Part shown: in pieces, positions 10,578 through 20,179 of the stretch
How positions within the stretch are numbered: the first letter of the stretch is position 1
Layout of the letters: each line of letters opens with the position of its first letter
Position numbers and translations under genes: made by a program
Assembly: GCA_006503475.1 (NCBI GenBank)
Contig: RSEH01000091.1
Span: forward strand, 94,986 to 158,985
Direction of reading: 5' to 3'
Length of the DNA: 64,000 nt
Source of the DNA: Stentor roeselii
Taxonomy: Eukaryota; Ciliophora; Heterotrichea; Heterotrichida; Stentoridae
Notes under the pieces: generated by a model
Told to the model about the DNA's origin: nothing
Databases searched by the model: none
Seen by the model: only the letters and a program-made list of their open reading frames with translations

Positions 10578-11951
10578 TTTGTAAATTTAATAAGAAAGTT
10601 TCAAGATCTTTTTTTGTACCTTTTCGGTTTAATGCTTGCCATTTCTGGCATATTAAAAGGTAAAGAGTTACTTTTTGAGGAGGAATTTTCAGTAGAGATA
10701 TCAACTCATCGCCCTAATTAAGTTTACTCGAAAAAGAATGGATTCTTGCCAGAATAACTCTAAGTTATGCAGATGGATGTTTGAAAGTAATGATTTTGAA
10801 CTGTCTTGAGGAAGAAGGTCGAGAATTTCTTGCCAGTCGCCACTTAGTTCTTTTATTATTCGTCCTGCTTCGGCTGGGCAGAACTTTTCTGAAAGTTTTT
10901 CAAGTTCAGGAAGACAATCAAGATACTTTTTAATGATTTTTTCTTGTTTCTTTGAGAGTTTTAATGAGTCTTTACAGACATATGAACTGATATCAACTTC
11001 TTTTTTATTGAACCAAATGGTTTTTGGGGCGAAATAATGAAGTACTGCAGTTACATACTTTTCGAAGCGATACTTCTCACCAAGACTCTGAACTTTTTCA
11101 CAGCTTCCCTTGACCTTAAAGTCCTTAATCATAAAAACAACTGAAAACAATTCAAAATCCTCCAAAAGTCTAATTGCCTCAAAAAACATTTGATTTTCAA
11201 TCATTTTTTCAAATTCAATTCTGATCCTTTCCCGACTAACTTTCTTTAAAATCCATTCATGTATCCTTTTATCCCTCAAGACTTTATCCAAGTCCTTTTC
11301 TAATCCAAGTCTAAATCTAGAAGTAAAACGAATGATGCGCAATACTCTAAGCGGATCATCTTTCATTGTGACTTCCGGTTCAAGAGGTGTCCTCGCAATT
11401 CTCGACTCCAGGTCTTGAAGTCCGAAGCCAGTCCAGTCCTCAATGGTATTTTGAGAAACGTTAAAGAAAAGCGAGTTTATCGTCAAGTCTCGACGATGCG
11501 CGTCTTCTGAAGGGCTTCCGAAGCACTGACTAAAAATTACCATTTGAGGAATGCGCGAGTTTGAATAAGACTCGGTTCTTAGATTTGCCAGGTCCAAGGA
11601 ATACCCGAGTATTCGAATGCAGGCTGTTTCAAGATGCTTGCTCGCTTCTGGATTTTCTTTCATTTTACCGATGCTGCTGGAATTTGATATGTTTTGCTTC
11701 AACTTCTCTGCTGCTTCTAAGCCTGTCATGTTGTTTAAAGTTATGTCGATGTCGTCGGATGTTAGACCTAATAACTTGTCTCGGACCCAACCACCTGCTA
11801 CGCGAACTTCTGATTCGCTGAGATGTTTCAGAAGGGTGGAGAAAAGAGACTTTTCTTGATCTGTGATTGAAATTTTTGAGTCTGCTTTTATGATTATAGG
11901 ACTTTTTACATAGAAACGAGAGAGGATTTTTTGAGTTTTAAATGCTAACAT
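10570..11951 (-). CDS. CCA1: CCA-adding tRNA nucleotidyltransferase (yeast/plant Cca1 type)
   Basis: Adds CCA to tRNA 3' ends. Visible motifs: RVAGGWVRDKLLG (residues 50-62), the metal-binding DxD pair D67/D69, NPEASKHLETA (100-110), RRDLTIN (153-159) and DDPLRVLRIIRF (198-209). The first about 20 residues could be a mitochondrial targeting sequence. The uninterrupted frame ends with TGA at 10701 (416 residues) in an unconvincing tail. If a 14-nt segment GTAAACTTAATTAG (10714-10727) is removed, exon 10728..11951 joins 10570..10713. This gives 455 residues and a typical C-terminal domain (WQ...GTKKDLETFL). I prefer this longer model; the alternative is a one-base sequence error in an ordinary 15-nt intron. 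The longer CDS overlaps the Kelch gene start by 8 nt. Confidence 0.85.
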
Positions 11952-12098
11952 GGTGTTTTTAAGAGGTTTTTTAATGATTATGGGATTTTAGGGGTTTGAG
12001 GAACATTCGAAATAATCAGTGGTTTATTTTTGGAAATATTTAAAACTTTAATGAAATCAATAGAATAATTCATATCATTATTTAATCATTATATATAC

Positions 12099-13643
12099 TT
12101 AGTCCTTCCCTTTTCTATCAAACTCATCATCATCAAACTTGAACATTGTTTTTATATCTTTAGTGCCAGAATGACTTAAATGTCCAGTAGTCGCATAAGA
12201 ATTTCCAGCCTGACTTCTAGCAGCATAAGGATAAGGAGTACTCAGTTTCGAGTTCTGCGAATTTCCTCTAATATCCTTTTTAACAGTAACCGAATTCAAA
12301 TTAACTTTTCTTCTCCTTACAGGATTTTCACCATTTTCCGTATTCTGATGCGGGGTTTCTCTAGGAGCATCAACAAAAACATCATTATTCTGTCTTCCAG
12401 TGATTCCTTTGATAGAGTAAGAATTAAGTCCTAACCTTTGATTTCCATTTTCACTTTTCAGAGCAGCGACTGAGTTCTGAGGGACATGTTCAGTAACAAC
12501 CTGTGGAGAAGTCTCATCTAAAGCAGTAGTCCTGGTATGATTTTCAGATCTGAGTAAAATAGCAAATCCGAACCTCCCCACAATGACAGCTTCAGTGAGC
12601 CAGATGAGAAATACACAAAAGACAGAAAGGTAATATTTGCTGTTCGGGCCTAGGTCCAAAGACCGGATTCCAATGAAGATGACGAGGATAAGACTTAAAA
12701 ATTCACAGGCAAAGACTGAAAAAGAATCAGTGCGGCTCTTGTAAGGCTTGACTTTAAGTATATAAAACACTAAATATTCTTTACTCGTCATCACCTGGAA
12801 ACTCGCTATCATGAAAAGTTGCACAGAAGGTGAACTACCCAACACAATCAAGCAAAAAGCAAGAGAAAGTCTGTAAAGCAAGAAGATTGTATAGTACTGG
12901 TACGTAACTGTCCTAAACGTCGGCTGGAACTCTGAGACAATCGTGTCAATCGACTCGAAAATCACGTCAAAGTTCTCTTCTAAGTTACTTGCAAGTTTTT
13001 TCTTGATGAGTAAAGGAATCTGAATGATCCAGAACCCGCCGAGGATCAAGAAAAAGATTGACAAGCCGAGGTTAACAGTAGAGCAGGTGTTTCCAGAGTC
13101 AAAAAAAGCGATGTTTATCATGCTGAACATCATAAAATCCATAAAAAGAAGAAGATGCAGTCGAATAATGATCGAGAATTTAATTTTTTTCACAAGACTA
13201 GAAAATCTGTTACCTTGAGACACTTTGTTACTGATCAAAGCAACCACACAAAAGATCATCACTGTCAAGTATATCAAAAGGATCTCTTTTGCGTTGTTTA
13301 TGAAACCGTTTGACTCGATCTGCATTGTTTTGTAAGACTTGGAGTCGATTGACTCGTCAAGACAGACCGAAGGTAGTCGAAAAGGTCGAAAGATCAGAGA
13401 AAACTCTTCAAAAAACGCTTCGAATTCTGACTCGTCGTCAACGTTTATCAGCCCAAGCCACCGAATGAGCTGGAGATAAGTTATGTTTTGCCAAATAGCA
13501 AATGAGCAGTTTCCTCTGTTTTTAGTGATTATACAAAGCAGCAGAGTGATTAAAAGAATAGATAAAAAGGTGAAAATAGAAGCCTTTCCTATTATTTCTA
13601 GTCTTTGATTGTCGATCCTCTCGTCTCGGAGCTCACGTTCCAT
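12099..13643 (-). CDS. Multispan membrane protein, TRP-like C-terminal module type
   Basis: 514 residues, single exon. There is a short N-terminal cytoplasmic segment, TM1 at about 22-42, an extracellular loop, then six to seven further hydrophobic helices up to about residue 370. The tail of about 140 residues is polar (Asn/Thr/Ser-rich). The pattern YYTIFLLYRLSLAF ... YLVFYILKVKPYKSRTD ... CEFLSLILVI matches, in order and spacing, the last membrane part of the giant proteins at 39201 and 46965 (LYYLLFTLRR ... HLDKFN ... ASELGLSIF). So this gene looks like that membrane module without the Cys-rich ectodomain. It is likely a channel-like or receptor protein; the function is not established. 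The ATG context is ATATAAATGG. Confidence 0.7.
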   Translation of the reverse strand: MERELRDERIDNQRLEIIGKASIFTFLSILLITLLLCIITKNRGNCSFAIWQNITYLQLIRWLGLINVDDESEFEAFFEEFSLIFRPFRLPSVCLDESIDSKSYKTMQIESNGFINNAKEILLIYLTVMIFCVVALISNKVSQGNRFSSLVKKIKFSIIIRLHLLLFMDFMMFSMINIAFFDSGNTCSTVNLGLSIFFLILGGFWIIQIPLLIKKKLASNLEENFDVIFESIDTIVSEFQPTFRTVTYQYYTIFLLYRLSLAFCLIVLGSSPSVQLFMIASFQVMTSKEYLVFYILKVKPYKSRTDSFSVFACEFLSLILVIFIGIRSLDLGPNSKYYLSVFCVFLIWLTEAVIVGRFGFAILLRSENHTRTTALDETSPQVVTEHVPQNSVAALKSENGNQRLGLNSYSIKGITGRQNNDVFVDAPRETPHQNTENGENPVRRRKVNLNSVTVKKDIRGNSQNSKLSTPYPYAARSQAGNSYATTGHLSHSGTKDIKTMFKFDDDEFDRKGKD

Positions 13644-13832
13644 TTATATTCTCTGGGTGGAGAATAATAAGAATGGACTTGAATAATTAACGGAGGTTAT
13701 CCGAGACTTAGTTAGAATGATGCTTGAATCATTTTGAATGAAGGGTGATTCAAGAAAGATTTTAAATTATTTGTGTGAATCAGGATTTTCACAAGTATAT
13801 TTAATTAACTATTTCACAATATGGCATGTTTA

Positions 13833-15431
13833 TTAACTCTTTATAAATGGAAGTTCAAATTCCTCTAGAACTGCCTCACGTCTCGCCAGGTCGATATCAT
13901 CAAAGTACTCAAAAAAGTCCAGGTCTTCATTTTTAAGCTTGTTCCAGCGACTTGAAGTAAGTTTTCTTTTATTCTTTCGAATTGGCTTTGATTTAAAACC
14001 AGCTTCAGTCTTCGGGTTGGGGTCCTTGATGCAGTCTTTGAATTCATGGCCGTATTCCTGGCAGTTGATACATTTTAGTTTGACTTGACTTTTAGGATTT
14101 TCAGTTACTTTGCCGTCTTCGACCTCGTCTGAGATGTGTTTTGAGAGCTGACAACCAGGAGATTCCTTATCAGTGGCTCCACAGCACCAGAAGTACTGAC
14201 TTTCTCCCCATTCACTGAGGTGGTTTCGGCAAGACCAGTGAAAATTGTCTCTTTCTATGAAAACCTTCTTGCAAAATTTGCAGACTTTTTCTTCTAAGTC
14301 GTTCATTTTGTTTTTTGCTTTGATTTCCTTTACAATATTTCGCATTTTTTCGTATTCTTCTTCTAATGTCGAGTTTTTTTTGTCGACGTCGATGAACTTT
14401 TCTAAAAATAGGTCACGTTCTTCGATTTTCTTTTTAATTTCATTGAAAAGCCACTCCTGGTCATATTTATAAGCACTTGACCTGTCTTTTAGTTCTTTTA
14501 ACAAACTTTTTCTTTCGTCTAGTTTGAAAAAAGCTTGATCTGTGGTTTCGTTTATAACTAAAATGTTGATTTGAGTGGTGAATTCATGAGAAAATTCAAG
14601 TTGAATGATCGACTCACAAGCATCTTTGCAGATCTTTCGTTGGTCGATGTAGAAGTTCAAGAGAAGTTCTCTAGAAAGTGAGTCAGAAGCGAAGTAGACC
14701 CCTTTGAGTTGTTCTCCCATTATATCGCTCTGCATTTTAAACAAAGAGTTCCAGTGCTCCAAGACCATTGCCTTGTCCTGTAGCAAAACATTTCGAGTGC
14801 TTTCATTAGCCAGAAGGTTCTTCAACTCTCTGTTCTTCAAGTTGATATCAGAGTATTCATTCTCCTGACACACACTTCCCGTGCGAAAACTCAAGTAAGA
14901 ACTTAAAAAATAAGGCAATTCTGCCTTTTCAGCATTCATCAATCCCTGCAAATTCAACATTTTTTCCTTTAAACTTGAAATTTCAAGTTTTTTCCTCTCT
15001 TTATCTTCCTGGATAAGCTTAAGTTTAAGATTCAAATCCTTTAAAGTAGACTGATACCTTAAAAGTTCATCAACAAGTGTCTCACTAAGACTTTTTCCAA
15101 ACTCCGCAGTCCTCGATGTCTTTAAATTCCTCTGTCGATGCCTTTGTGCCTCAAATACAGGAATGAAGTACTTTTGCAAAACATTCTGAACCATCTTAGG
15201 CGTTACTTCCAAAGAAGGCTTTTTTCTTCTTCGTAGTTTATTCAACTGTGGTCTTTCAACAGTCCTCGCTGAATGAGAACTCGCAAGAAGCCAGGCCTGC
15301 GAAGAGGAATGTTTCAGTTTTTGAAGAGTTGGAAGCGTTGTCTGAATCGTCGGCAAAGTGGGCAGGTCTGTGCAGGACCGAGTGTCGACTGAATACAAAA
15401 GATGCAGTTTTGATTGATTTGATTTCCTCAT
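13833..15431 (-). CDS. Coiled-coil protein with C-terminal Cys/His zinc fingers
   Basis: 532 residues, single exon. The N-terminus (1-90) is basic and Ser/Thr-rich. A long coiled coil covers roughly 120-400. Then comes a Cys/His cluster (CKFC...H..C..H......WCCG....GC...KH), followed by a CCHC zinc knuckle CINCQEYGHEFKDC (C-x2-C-x4-H-x4-C). The tail is basic and then acidic. The knuckle suggests nucleic-acid or protein binding, but I do not recognise a named family. It is divergently arranged with the propeller gene at 15473, with 41 bp between start codons. Confidence 0.75.
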   Translation of the reverse strand: MRKSNQSKLHLLYSVDTRSCTDLPTLPTIQTTLPTLQKLKHSSSQAWLLASSHSARTVERPQLNKLRRRKKPSLEVTPKMVQNVLQKYFIPVFEAQRHRQRNLKTSRTAEFGKSLSETLVDELLRYQSTLKDLNLKLKLIQEDKERKKLEISSLKEKMLNLQGLMNAEKAELPYFLSSYLSFRTGSVCQENEYSDINLKNRELKNLLANESTRNVLLQDKAMVLEHWNSLFKMQSDIMGEQLKGVYFASDSLSRELLLNFYIDQRKICKDACESIIQLEFSHEFTTQINILVINETTDQAFFKLDERKSLLKELKDRSSAYKYDQEWLFNEIKKKIEERDLFLEKFIDVDKKNSTLEEEYEKMRNIVKEIKAKNKMNDLEEKVCKFCKKVFIERDNFHWSCRNHLSEWGESQYFWCCGATDKESPGCQLSKHISDEVEDGKVTENPKSQVKLKCINCQEYGHEFKDCIKDPNPKTEAGFKSKPIRKNKRKLTSSRWNKLKNEDLDFFEYFDDIDLARREAVLEEFELPFIKS

Positions 15432-15472
15432 GAATTATTAGAAAATGTTTAATATCTGCAGGTTTATTATAA

Positions 15473-16333
15473 ATGGAAGAACTTCAAGTTGGACCTTTTG
15501 AACCTGTCATTGAAGGCAATCAAACTGGCATCTGGAATGTCATTGAGGAAAAGGATGGAAGGGTTTATGCAGCTTTTCAAACTGGGCATATTTATAAGAT
15601 AACTGACAGGCAACCTGATGAACTTTATAATACGAGCGGGCAGCCTACTTCTATTGTTTTTGAAAGTAACAATACAGCGTATATTGCTGATATGGCTCAT
15701 CAGTGCATTCTTTGCTTGTCTGACTCGGAAAATCGTGAAGTCACTGAAATTGTGAGGGACTATGAAGGCAAACCTTTACTAGGCCCCAACTGCTTAGCCT
15801 ACAACCCCGAAAACAAATACTTATACTTCACCGACAGCGGTCCTCTTGGCGAGACTTCCATCTCAAACCCAACCGGAAGCATATTCGCAGCAGATCTAGA
15901 CCTGCTCGTTCTAAAGCCAATAGCCTTGAAATGTCTGGCATACCCATCAGGAATCGCGATAAGCAACGACGGAAAATTCATCTACGTGTCTGAGACCTGC
16001 ATGAACCGAGTCCTAAGAATAGTTCAAAGTCCATACGGAGTTCACCACATGAGTGTCTTTTACCAGTTTTCATCAAGATTCGGCCCAACAGGTATCGCAG
16101 TATCTGAAAACGGGAAGATTTACGTTGCGAACTACGACTTCAGCGACTATTCTAAAAATGGTATGATTTCCATTTTAAGTTCCGAAGGAGTATTGATCGG
16201 AAATTTCACAGTTCCTTCAGCGCCCGAGATCACTTCGATAAACTTCTCGAAATCAAAGCCGAATCAACTTCTGATCACTGAGTCGACGAATAACACCTGC
16301 TACCGAGTCACGATTCCCAATGAGTCGAATTAG
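15473..16333 (+). CDS. SMP-30/gluconolactonase-like six-bladed beta-propeller
   Basis: 286 residues, single exon, start context TTATAAATGG. Blades carry repeated hallmarks of the SGL/strictosidine-synthase-like propellers: GPNCLAYNPENKYLYFTDS, YPSGIAISNDGKFIYVSET and FGPTGIAVSENGKIYVANY. No signal peptide is visible, so a soluble cytosolic protein is likely. Substrate cannot be told; lactonase, esterase and non-enzymatic members share this fold. Synonymous codon choice changes abruptly near 15781. The stop is only 6 bp before the next ATG. Confidence 0.75.
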   Translation: MEELQVGPFEPVIEGNQTGIWNVIEEKDGRVYAAFQTGHIYKITDRQPDELYNTSGQPTSIVFESNNTAYIADMAHQCILCLSDSENREVTEIVRDYEGKPLLGPNCLAYNPENKYLYFTDSGPLGETSISNPTGSIFAADLDLLVLKPIALKCLAYPSGIAISNDGKFIYVSETCMNRVLRIVQSPYGVHHMSVFYQFSSRFGPTGIAVSENGKIYVANYDFSDYSKNGMISILSSEGVLIGNFTVPSAPEITSINFSKSKPNQLLITESTNNTCYRVTIPNESN

Positions 16334-16339
16334 TAATAA

Positions 16340-16861
16340 ATGGATTTTAAGGGATTGACTGAGGGAATCACGAAAGGACTCACTCGAAGTCGCCCCATGA
16401 GTGATGATTTGAAGAAATTCGTCAGGGGCGATAGTAAAAGGACCTCAGCTGACAGTCGCTTTGCACAGGGGAAGAAGTTGTTTATTGATACTGCTTCCGT
16501 TGCAACTCCTTCTGCTCAGAGAAAGTCTAGTTTTATTTTTTCTAGTAAAAATCATTCGGTTCATCAGCTGGTTCAATCGAAAACTGTCAGGGCTAGTCCT
16601 CATCAGGTTATTAGAGAAAAACTTAGGTTTTTTGAAAAAGTTGGAAGCCCTTTGAAAAAGACTAGTCCCAGAGATGCAGTTCAGGAATTTTTTGATGTCT
16701 CTGGAGAAAGGATTCATGATTTGATCTGCTTTTCTAACTTGAATAAAGCGACGAAAATTGTGCAGAATCATGGGCTGCAGAGAGTTAGTTTAAGCTATGT
16801 CAGGCAATTGAAACAGTTTTGCAATCAGGTTTTGAAGAGTTTTGAAGAAATTAAAGAATAA
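16340..16861 (+). CDS. Small basic protein of unknown function
   Basis: 173 residues. The N-terminal half is basic and Ser-rich and probably disordered. Residues about 100-170 are predicted helical (EKLRFFEKV..., VQEFFDVSGERIHDLICFSNLNKATKIV). No family was recognised. The start codon is separated from the preceding TAG stop by TAATAA only, so any promoter must lie inside the upstream gene or the two are co-transcribed. Confidence 0.7.
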   Translation: MDFKGLTEGITKGLTRSRPMSDDLKKFVRGDSKRTSADSRFAQGKKLFIDTASVATPSAQRKSSFIFSSKNHSVHQLVQSKTVRASPHQVIREKLRFFEKVGSPLKKTSPRDAVQEFFDVSGERIHDLICFSNLNKATKIVQNHGLQRVSLSYVRQLKQFCNQVLKSFEEIKE

Positions 16862-17037
16862 TTTTTATTGTGTTAGATAAATCTTGGTGAATTATGAGAG
16901 TATTGAAGATATTAGAGAAAATATAACATCTTAGTTCGGTAACACCCAATTTTATCTATTTTTTATCTTAACCTTAAAATAGTTAATCTTCCTCTCAATA
17001 AATCCTAAAGACTAAATCTCTTTCCCTGTTAATCTAC

Positions 17038-17709
17038 CTAAAAAACTTCACAACTGCTAAGACATCCTTTTTTACTCTGAACCGAGGCCATCTTCCTGTG
17101 ACTTTCCTTCAAACTTTCAATTTCCATTCTAAGATTCTGATTTTCCTGTTCTTTTTCCTTCATTTCCTTGATAAACTTTTCAAGTGAGTCTTTATTTCGA
17201 TTGTTTTGTTTTTCACTATTTAATCCAACAGAAGAAATCCTCAGATCTTTTTCTTGGATTTCCTCATCAAGTTTTTTCGCCTGGTCCTTCATGTCTTTTT
17301 CCCTTTGGTGATGCTGAGCTCGAAGTTGTGCAAGTTCTCGAGCATAATAATCATGAGTCTCCTGCTCAATTTTCTTGATTTCTTCTTCAATCATCAACTT
17401 CACCCGAGGAATGTCTTCATCTTCAATTTGGATTTTCAGGTAATGTGCATAACATTTAAGACATATTCGAAGAGCTTCTTGCTTTTCTGGATGTTGAGCT
17501 GTTAGAGGTGAACATGCTGAGCAGACTGAGTTGAAGCAGAATCGGCTGAGTTTAGGTTACCAGACGTGCTTTTGAGATTGACTCGCTCCTTTTGAACCGA
17601 GGGGACAACCACAGAGCTGGCACTCGGATTGGGTTTTAGAGATGTTACGGTCTTCGATTGGTTGAAGTTCTTTCACGTTTAGGATGATTAAAGCTGTGCC
17701 TTCTACCAT
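17038..17709 (-). CDS. FYVE-type zinc finger plus coiled coil
   Basis: CDS is complement(17038..17545, 17561..17709), 218 residues, with intron GTAACCTAAACTCAG at 17546-17560. The second exon alone would miss the start. Eight cysteines form four CxxC pairs (30/33, 50/53, 58/61, 78/81) with spacing C-x2-C-x16-C-x2-C-x4-C-x2-C-x16-C-x2-C, as in FYVE fingers. The stretch KHVCRFC replaces the usual R(R/K)HHCRxC, so binding to phosphatidylinositol 3-phosphate is uncertain. A coiled coil covers about 95-205 (EEEIKKIEQE..., KKLDEEIQEKDLR). The start ATG sits in AATAAATGG. Likely an endosomal adaptor, by domain analogy only. Confidence 0.75.
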
Positions 17710-17990
17710 TTATTGAGGATTTGGTTAATCATCTTAATATAAGAGAGTTAAAAAAATAACTTGGAATGGCTTTTTTTGTTGGATTTGTTATTTTTTGGAT
17801 TTATTGTATGAGTTATGTTTGAATCTAAAGCTTTTAATTTATTAGGATTAATCTAGCCTTTTATTCATTTAGGAAAAGAAATCTCTAAGAGATTATTAGA
17901 ATTTATTATTTTTAGTTGAATCGATGATAATATTTAAACCTTTCATTTTTTTTGGGATAAAATAATTTGTCTCCATTTTTTATAATAAAA

Positions 17991-18392
17991 ATGCCAGTTC
18001 TATATGAATGCATCTTAAAAGGACCTGTGACTCATAGCACCTATGTTAAGTTCATCAAGCACTGCTGTGTTGAGGTGCCTTCTGAGAAAGAGTATATCGG
18101 AGCTTGTGTCAGAGTTTTCAAGGATGAAGTTCCTGAAGAAGAGCAAAACTTTAAATTGACTGTGAAGAGTGAAGATGGATCTAAATTAGTTAGACTCAAG
18201 ATTACTGGTGGGTTAGGCGCTGTGACAAGGACAAAGTATTATATTGACAATCAAAAAATTCAAAGATATGATTGGAGGGAGGGCTTTTGGAGAGTTATCA
18301 AATATATTGGGACATTCTTCAACTATGTTGGGAGAGGTTTCAGGGTTCTTGATAGTTCGAATATGGCTTTGGAGTGGTTAGATGATAATTAG
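17991..18392 (+). CDS. Conserved-looking small protein, unknown function
   Basis: 133 residues from the ATG at 17991 (context ATAAAAATG); an upstream in-frame TTG at 17967 is AT-rich leader. The protein is compact and mixed alpha/beta without low complexity, ending in an aromatic-rich stretch (WREGFWRVIKYIGTFFNYVGR). No signal peptide, motif or family was recognised. It is flanked by about 280 bp and 1 kb of AT-rich intergenic DNA. Confidence 0.65.
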   Translation: MPVLYECILKGPVTHSTYVKFIKHCCVEVPSEKEYIGACVRVFKDEVPEEEQNFKLTVKSEDGSKLVRLKITGGLGAVTRTKYYIDNQKIQRYDWREGFWRVIKYIGTFFNYVGRGFRVLDSSNMALEWLDDN

Positions 18393-19405
18393 TATGTTTA
18401 GAAATTGTTGATGGTTGAATTTGATCTGTGAAGTAAAGGTAAAGCAATCTCTTTTGAAATTAATGGAATTTAGAGAGAAAAGCTATATAGATGAAGAATT
18501 AATTTATTCGTATTTATTAAAATGAGCATGATAATCTTAATAAACCAATAATAAGATGAAAAATTAAGGAGAAGAAGACAAAACAGAGAGATACTTTATA
18601 AATAAATGAATATAATAGTTAATGCATAATCTTTTTTAGAATTCTATTTTATGCATCTTGCTATAATTACTATTACAGATGGATGTCTTTATTAATCATA
18701 ATTCTCATTTGAGTGGCCTACATCCATTGTTGATAAATACTCCAAATTCTTATTATGATTGCATTGTCTATTTGTATAAAATTATTCTGAATGGGTAGTT
18801 ATTATTGTGAGGTAGCTTTAAGTGGATGCTGTAATGTTTCATCTGGGATTTAAATACTGTGTGATAAATTTGAAATGATACCATTTATGTTTCGTATGGG
18901 AACTTGACTCATCAAGATATTACTTTGATTCTTCTTTAATCTTCAGAATTAACTAGAAAATCCATATTTCTCTTTTTAATCTATATATAATTAATCTTTA
19001 ATGATTCTCTGTATAATATAATATTTTAATCATAAAAATAGATTTAGATGATCAACCCCTCACAAGAAATCGAAATTAATTAAAATCAATCAAAGAAACC
19101 GCATATCATGAAATAACTACACAACCAATCGAAATCTATTTATTGATTATCTTAACAGTTATTTATAACATTATTTATCACTCAAATATTGATCACTAAT
19201 CAAATCTCTGCAATTATCAAAAAGACTCACCTAATACAAATCTAAGATTTCATATGCCAATATTTTCTAAACCAACTATCTCAGTTTTAACTTTTCTCTA
19301 AAACAATTGATAATCTCAATAATCTCCTATAATAAAATAATTAAATCAAAAGTAAAGCTGATCCTATCAAGTATAATTCTAACATGATTAACTTCAATCG
19401 AATAA
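18393..19405. other. 1-kb AT-rich intergenic region
   Basis: Very AT-rich with dense stops in all frames. I found no coding stretch, tRNA cloverleaf, repeat array or decayed copy of a neighbouring gene. It probably contains the promoter of the gene starting at 19406. Confidence 0.6.
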
Positions 19406-20149
19406 ATGTCAAAAGAAGGTCATTTTTTAATAGTTACCCCAAGTACTCTTCAAGAACTGACTGATTCACAACGATTTAAAACTACCAAGAGACGCACGTT
19501 AATCTGCATGAAAGATGTGATCCCCTCGCCAAAACGATCTACAAAGCTAAACCTTCATTTGAAGTCAACAAGAATGGCGAAATCATCAGGTCGATCCAGG
19601 ACAAGTGATTCAGACACAAAAAATCTTCCATCTTTTCTTTTTGACTTTTTAGATGAAGAGCGTCCAAAACATTCAAAGCCAAATCGCGACTCAATCAAAC
19701 AATACGAGCCTAAACTACTCAACCTCCGTAAAAATACAAAAATCAACCCGAATTACGAAACAACTCCTGAAGAAAAATTCCCTGAACTGAGTGTTCAGAG
19801 GTTCTGGGACAGGTCTCAATGCAAGACAAGTAAAGAAAAGCGACGAGGAGAAAGCAACTCATTTTACAAGCCTTACGTTATCGAAATAACTCCAAGAGCA
19901 AGTGTGACTTTATACGGATTTGAACCAATAAATCAACCCTTTGCAAACACCTCGACTCCCATCAGAAGAAGCAAGCCTTCTAAGTCGATGAACATGAGAA
20001 ACATCGCAGCGGACAAGGCTTTTAAACTGGATCCAACAGCACAGCCGATAACAATCAACGCGCCTTCGAGAAGCTTCGCTGAAAAGCTGCAACGGGTTCA
20101 AGATATTGCGAAAGAAGCGGAAGACGCTTTCGCTTCGAATAAATTCTGA
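19406..20149 (+). CDS. Basic, low-complexity protein of unknown function
   Basis: 247 residues, single exon, start in AATAAATG, stop TGA. The sequence is Lys/Arg/Ser/Thr/Pro-rich with short conserved-looking pieces (LPSFLFDFLDEERP, PSRSFAEKLQRVQDIAKEAEDAFASNKF at the end, the latter helical). No catalytic motif or membrane segment is seen. The composition fits a cytoskeleton- or cilium-associated protein, but that is a guess. The next gene starts 30 bp downstream on the same strand. Confidence 0.7.
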   Translation: MSKEGHFLIVTPSTLQELTDSQRFKTTKRRTLICMKDVIPSPKRSTKLNLHLKSTRMAKSSGRSRTSDSDTKNLPSFLFDFLDEERPKHSKPNRDSIKQYEPKLLNLRKNTKINPNYETTPEEKFPELSVQRFWDRSQCKTSKEKRRGESNSFYKPYVIEITPRASVTLYGFEPINQPFANTSTPIRRSKPSKSMNMRNIAADKAFKLDPTAQPITINAPSRSFAEKLQRVQDIAKEAEDAFASNKF

Positions 20150-20179
20150 ACAGTTAGTATTTAATATTCTTTCTTTATA

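Noticed and set aside
14000-14060. Retroelement origin suggested by a CCHC zinc knuckle
   Set aside because: No reverse transcriptase, protease or integrase motif is nearby and the rest of the protein is an ordinary coiled coil.
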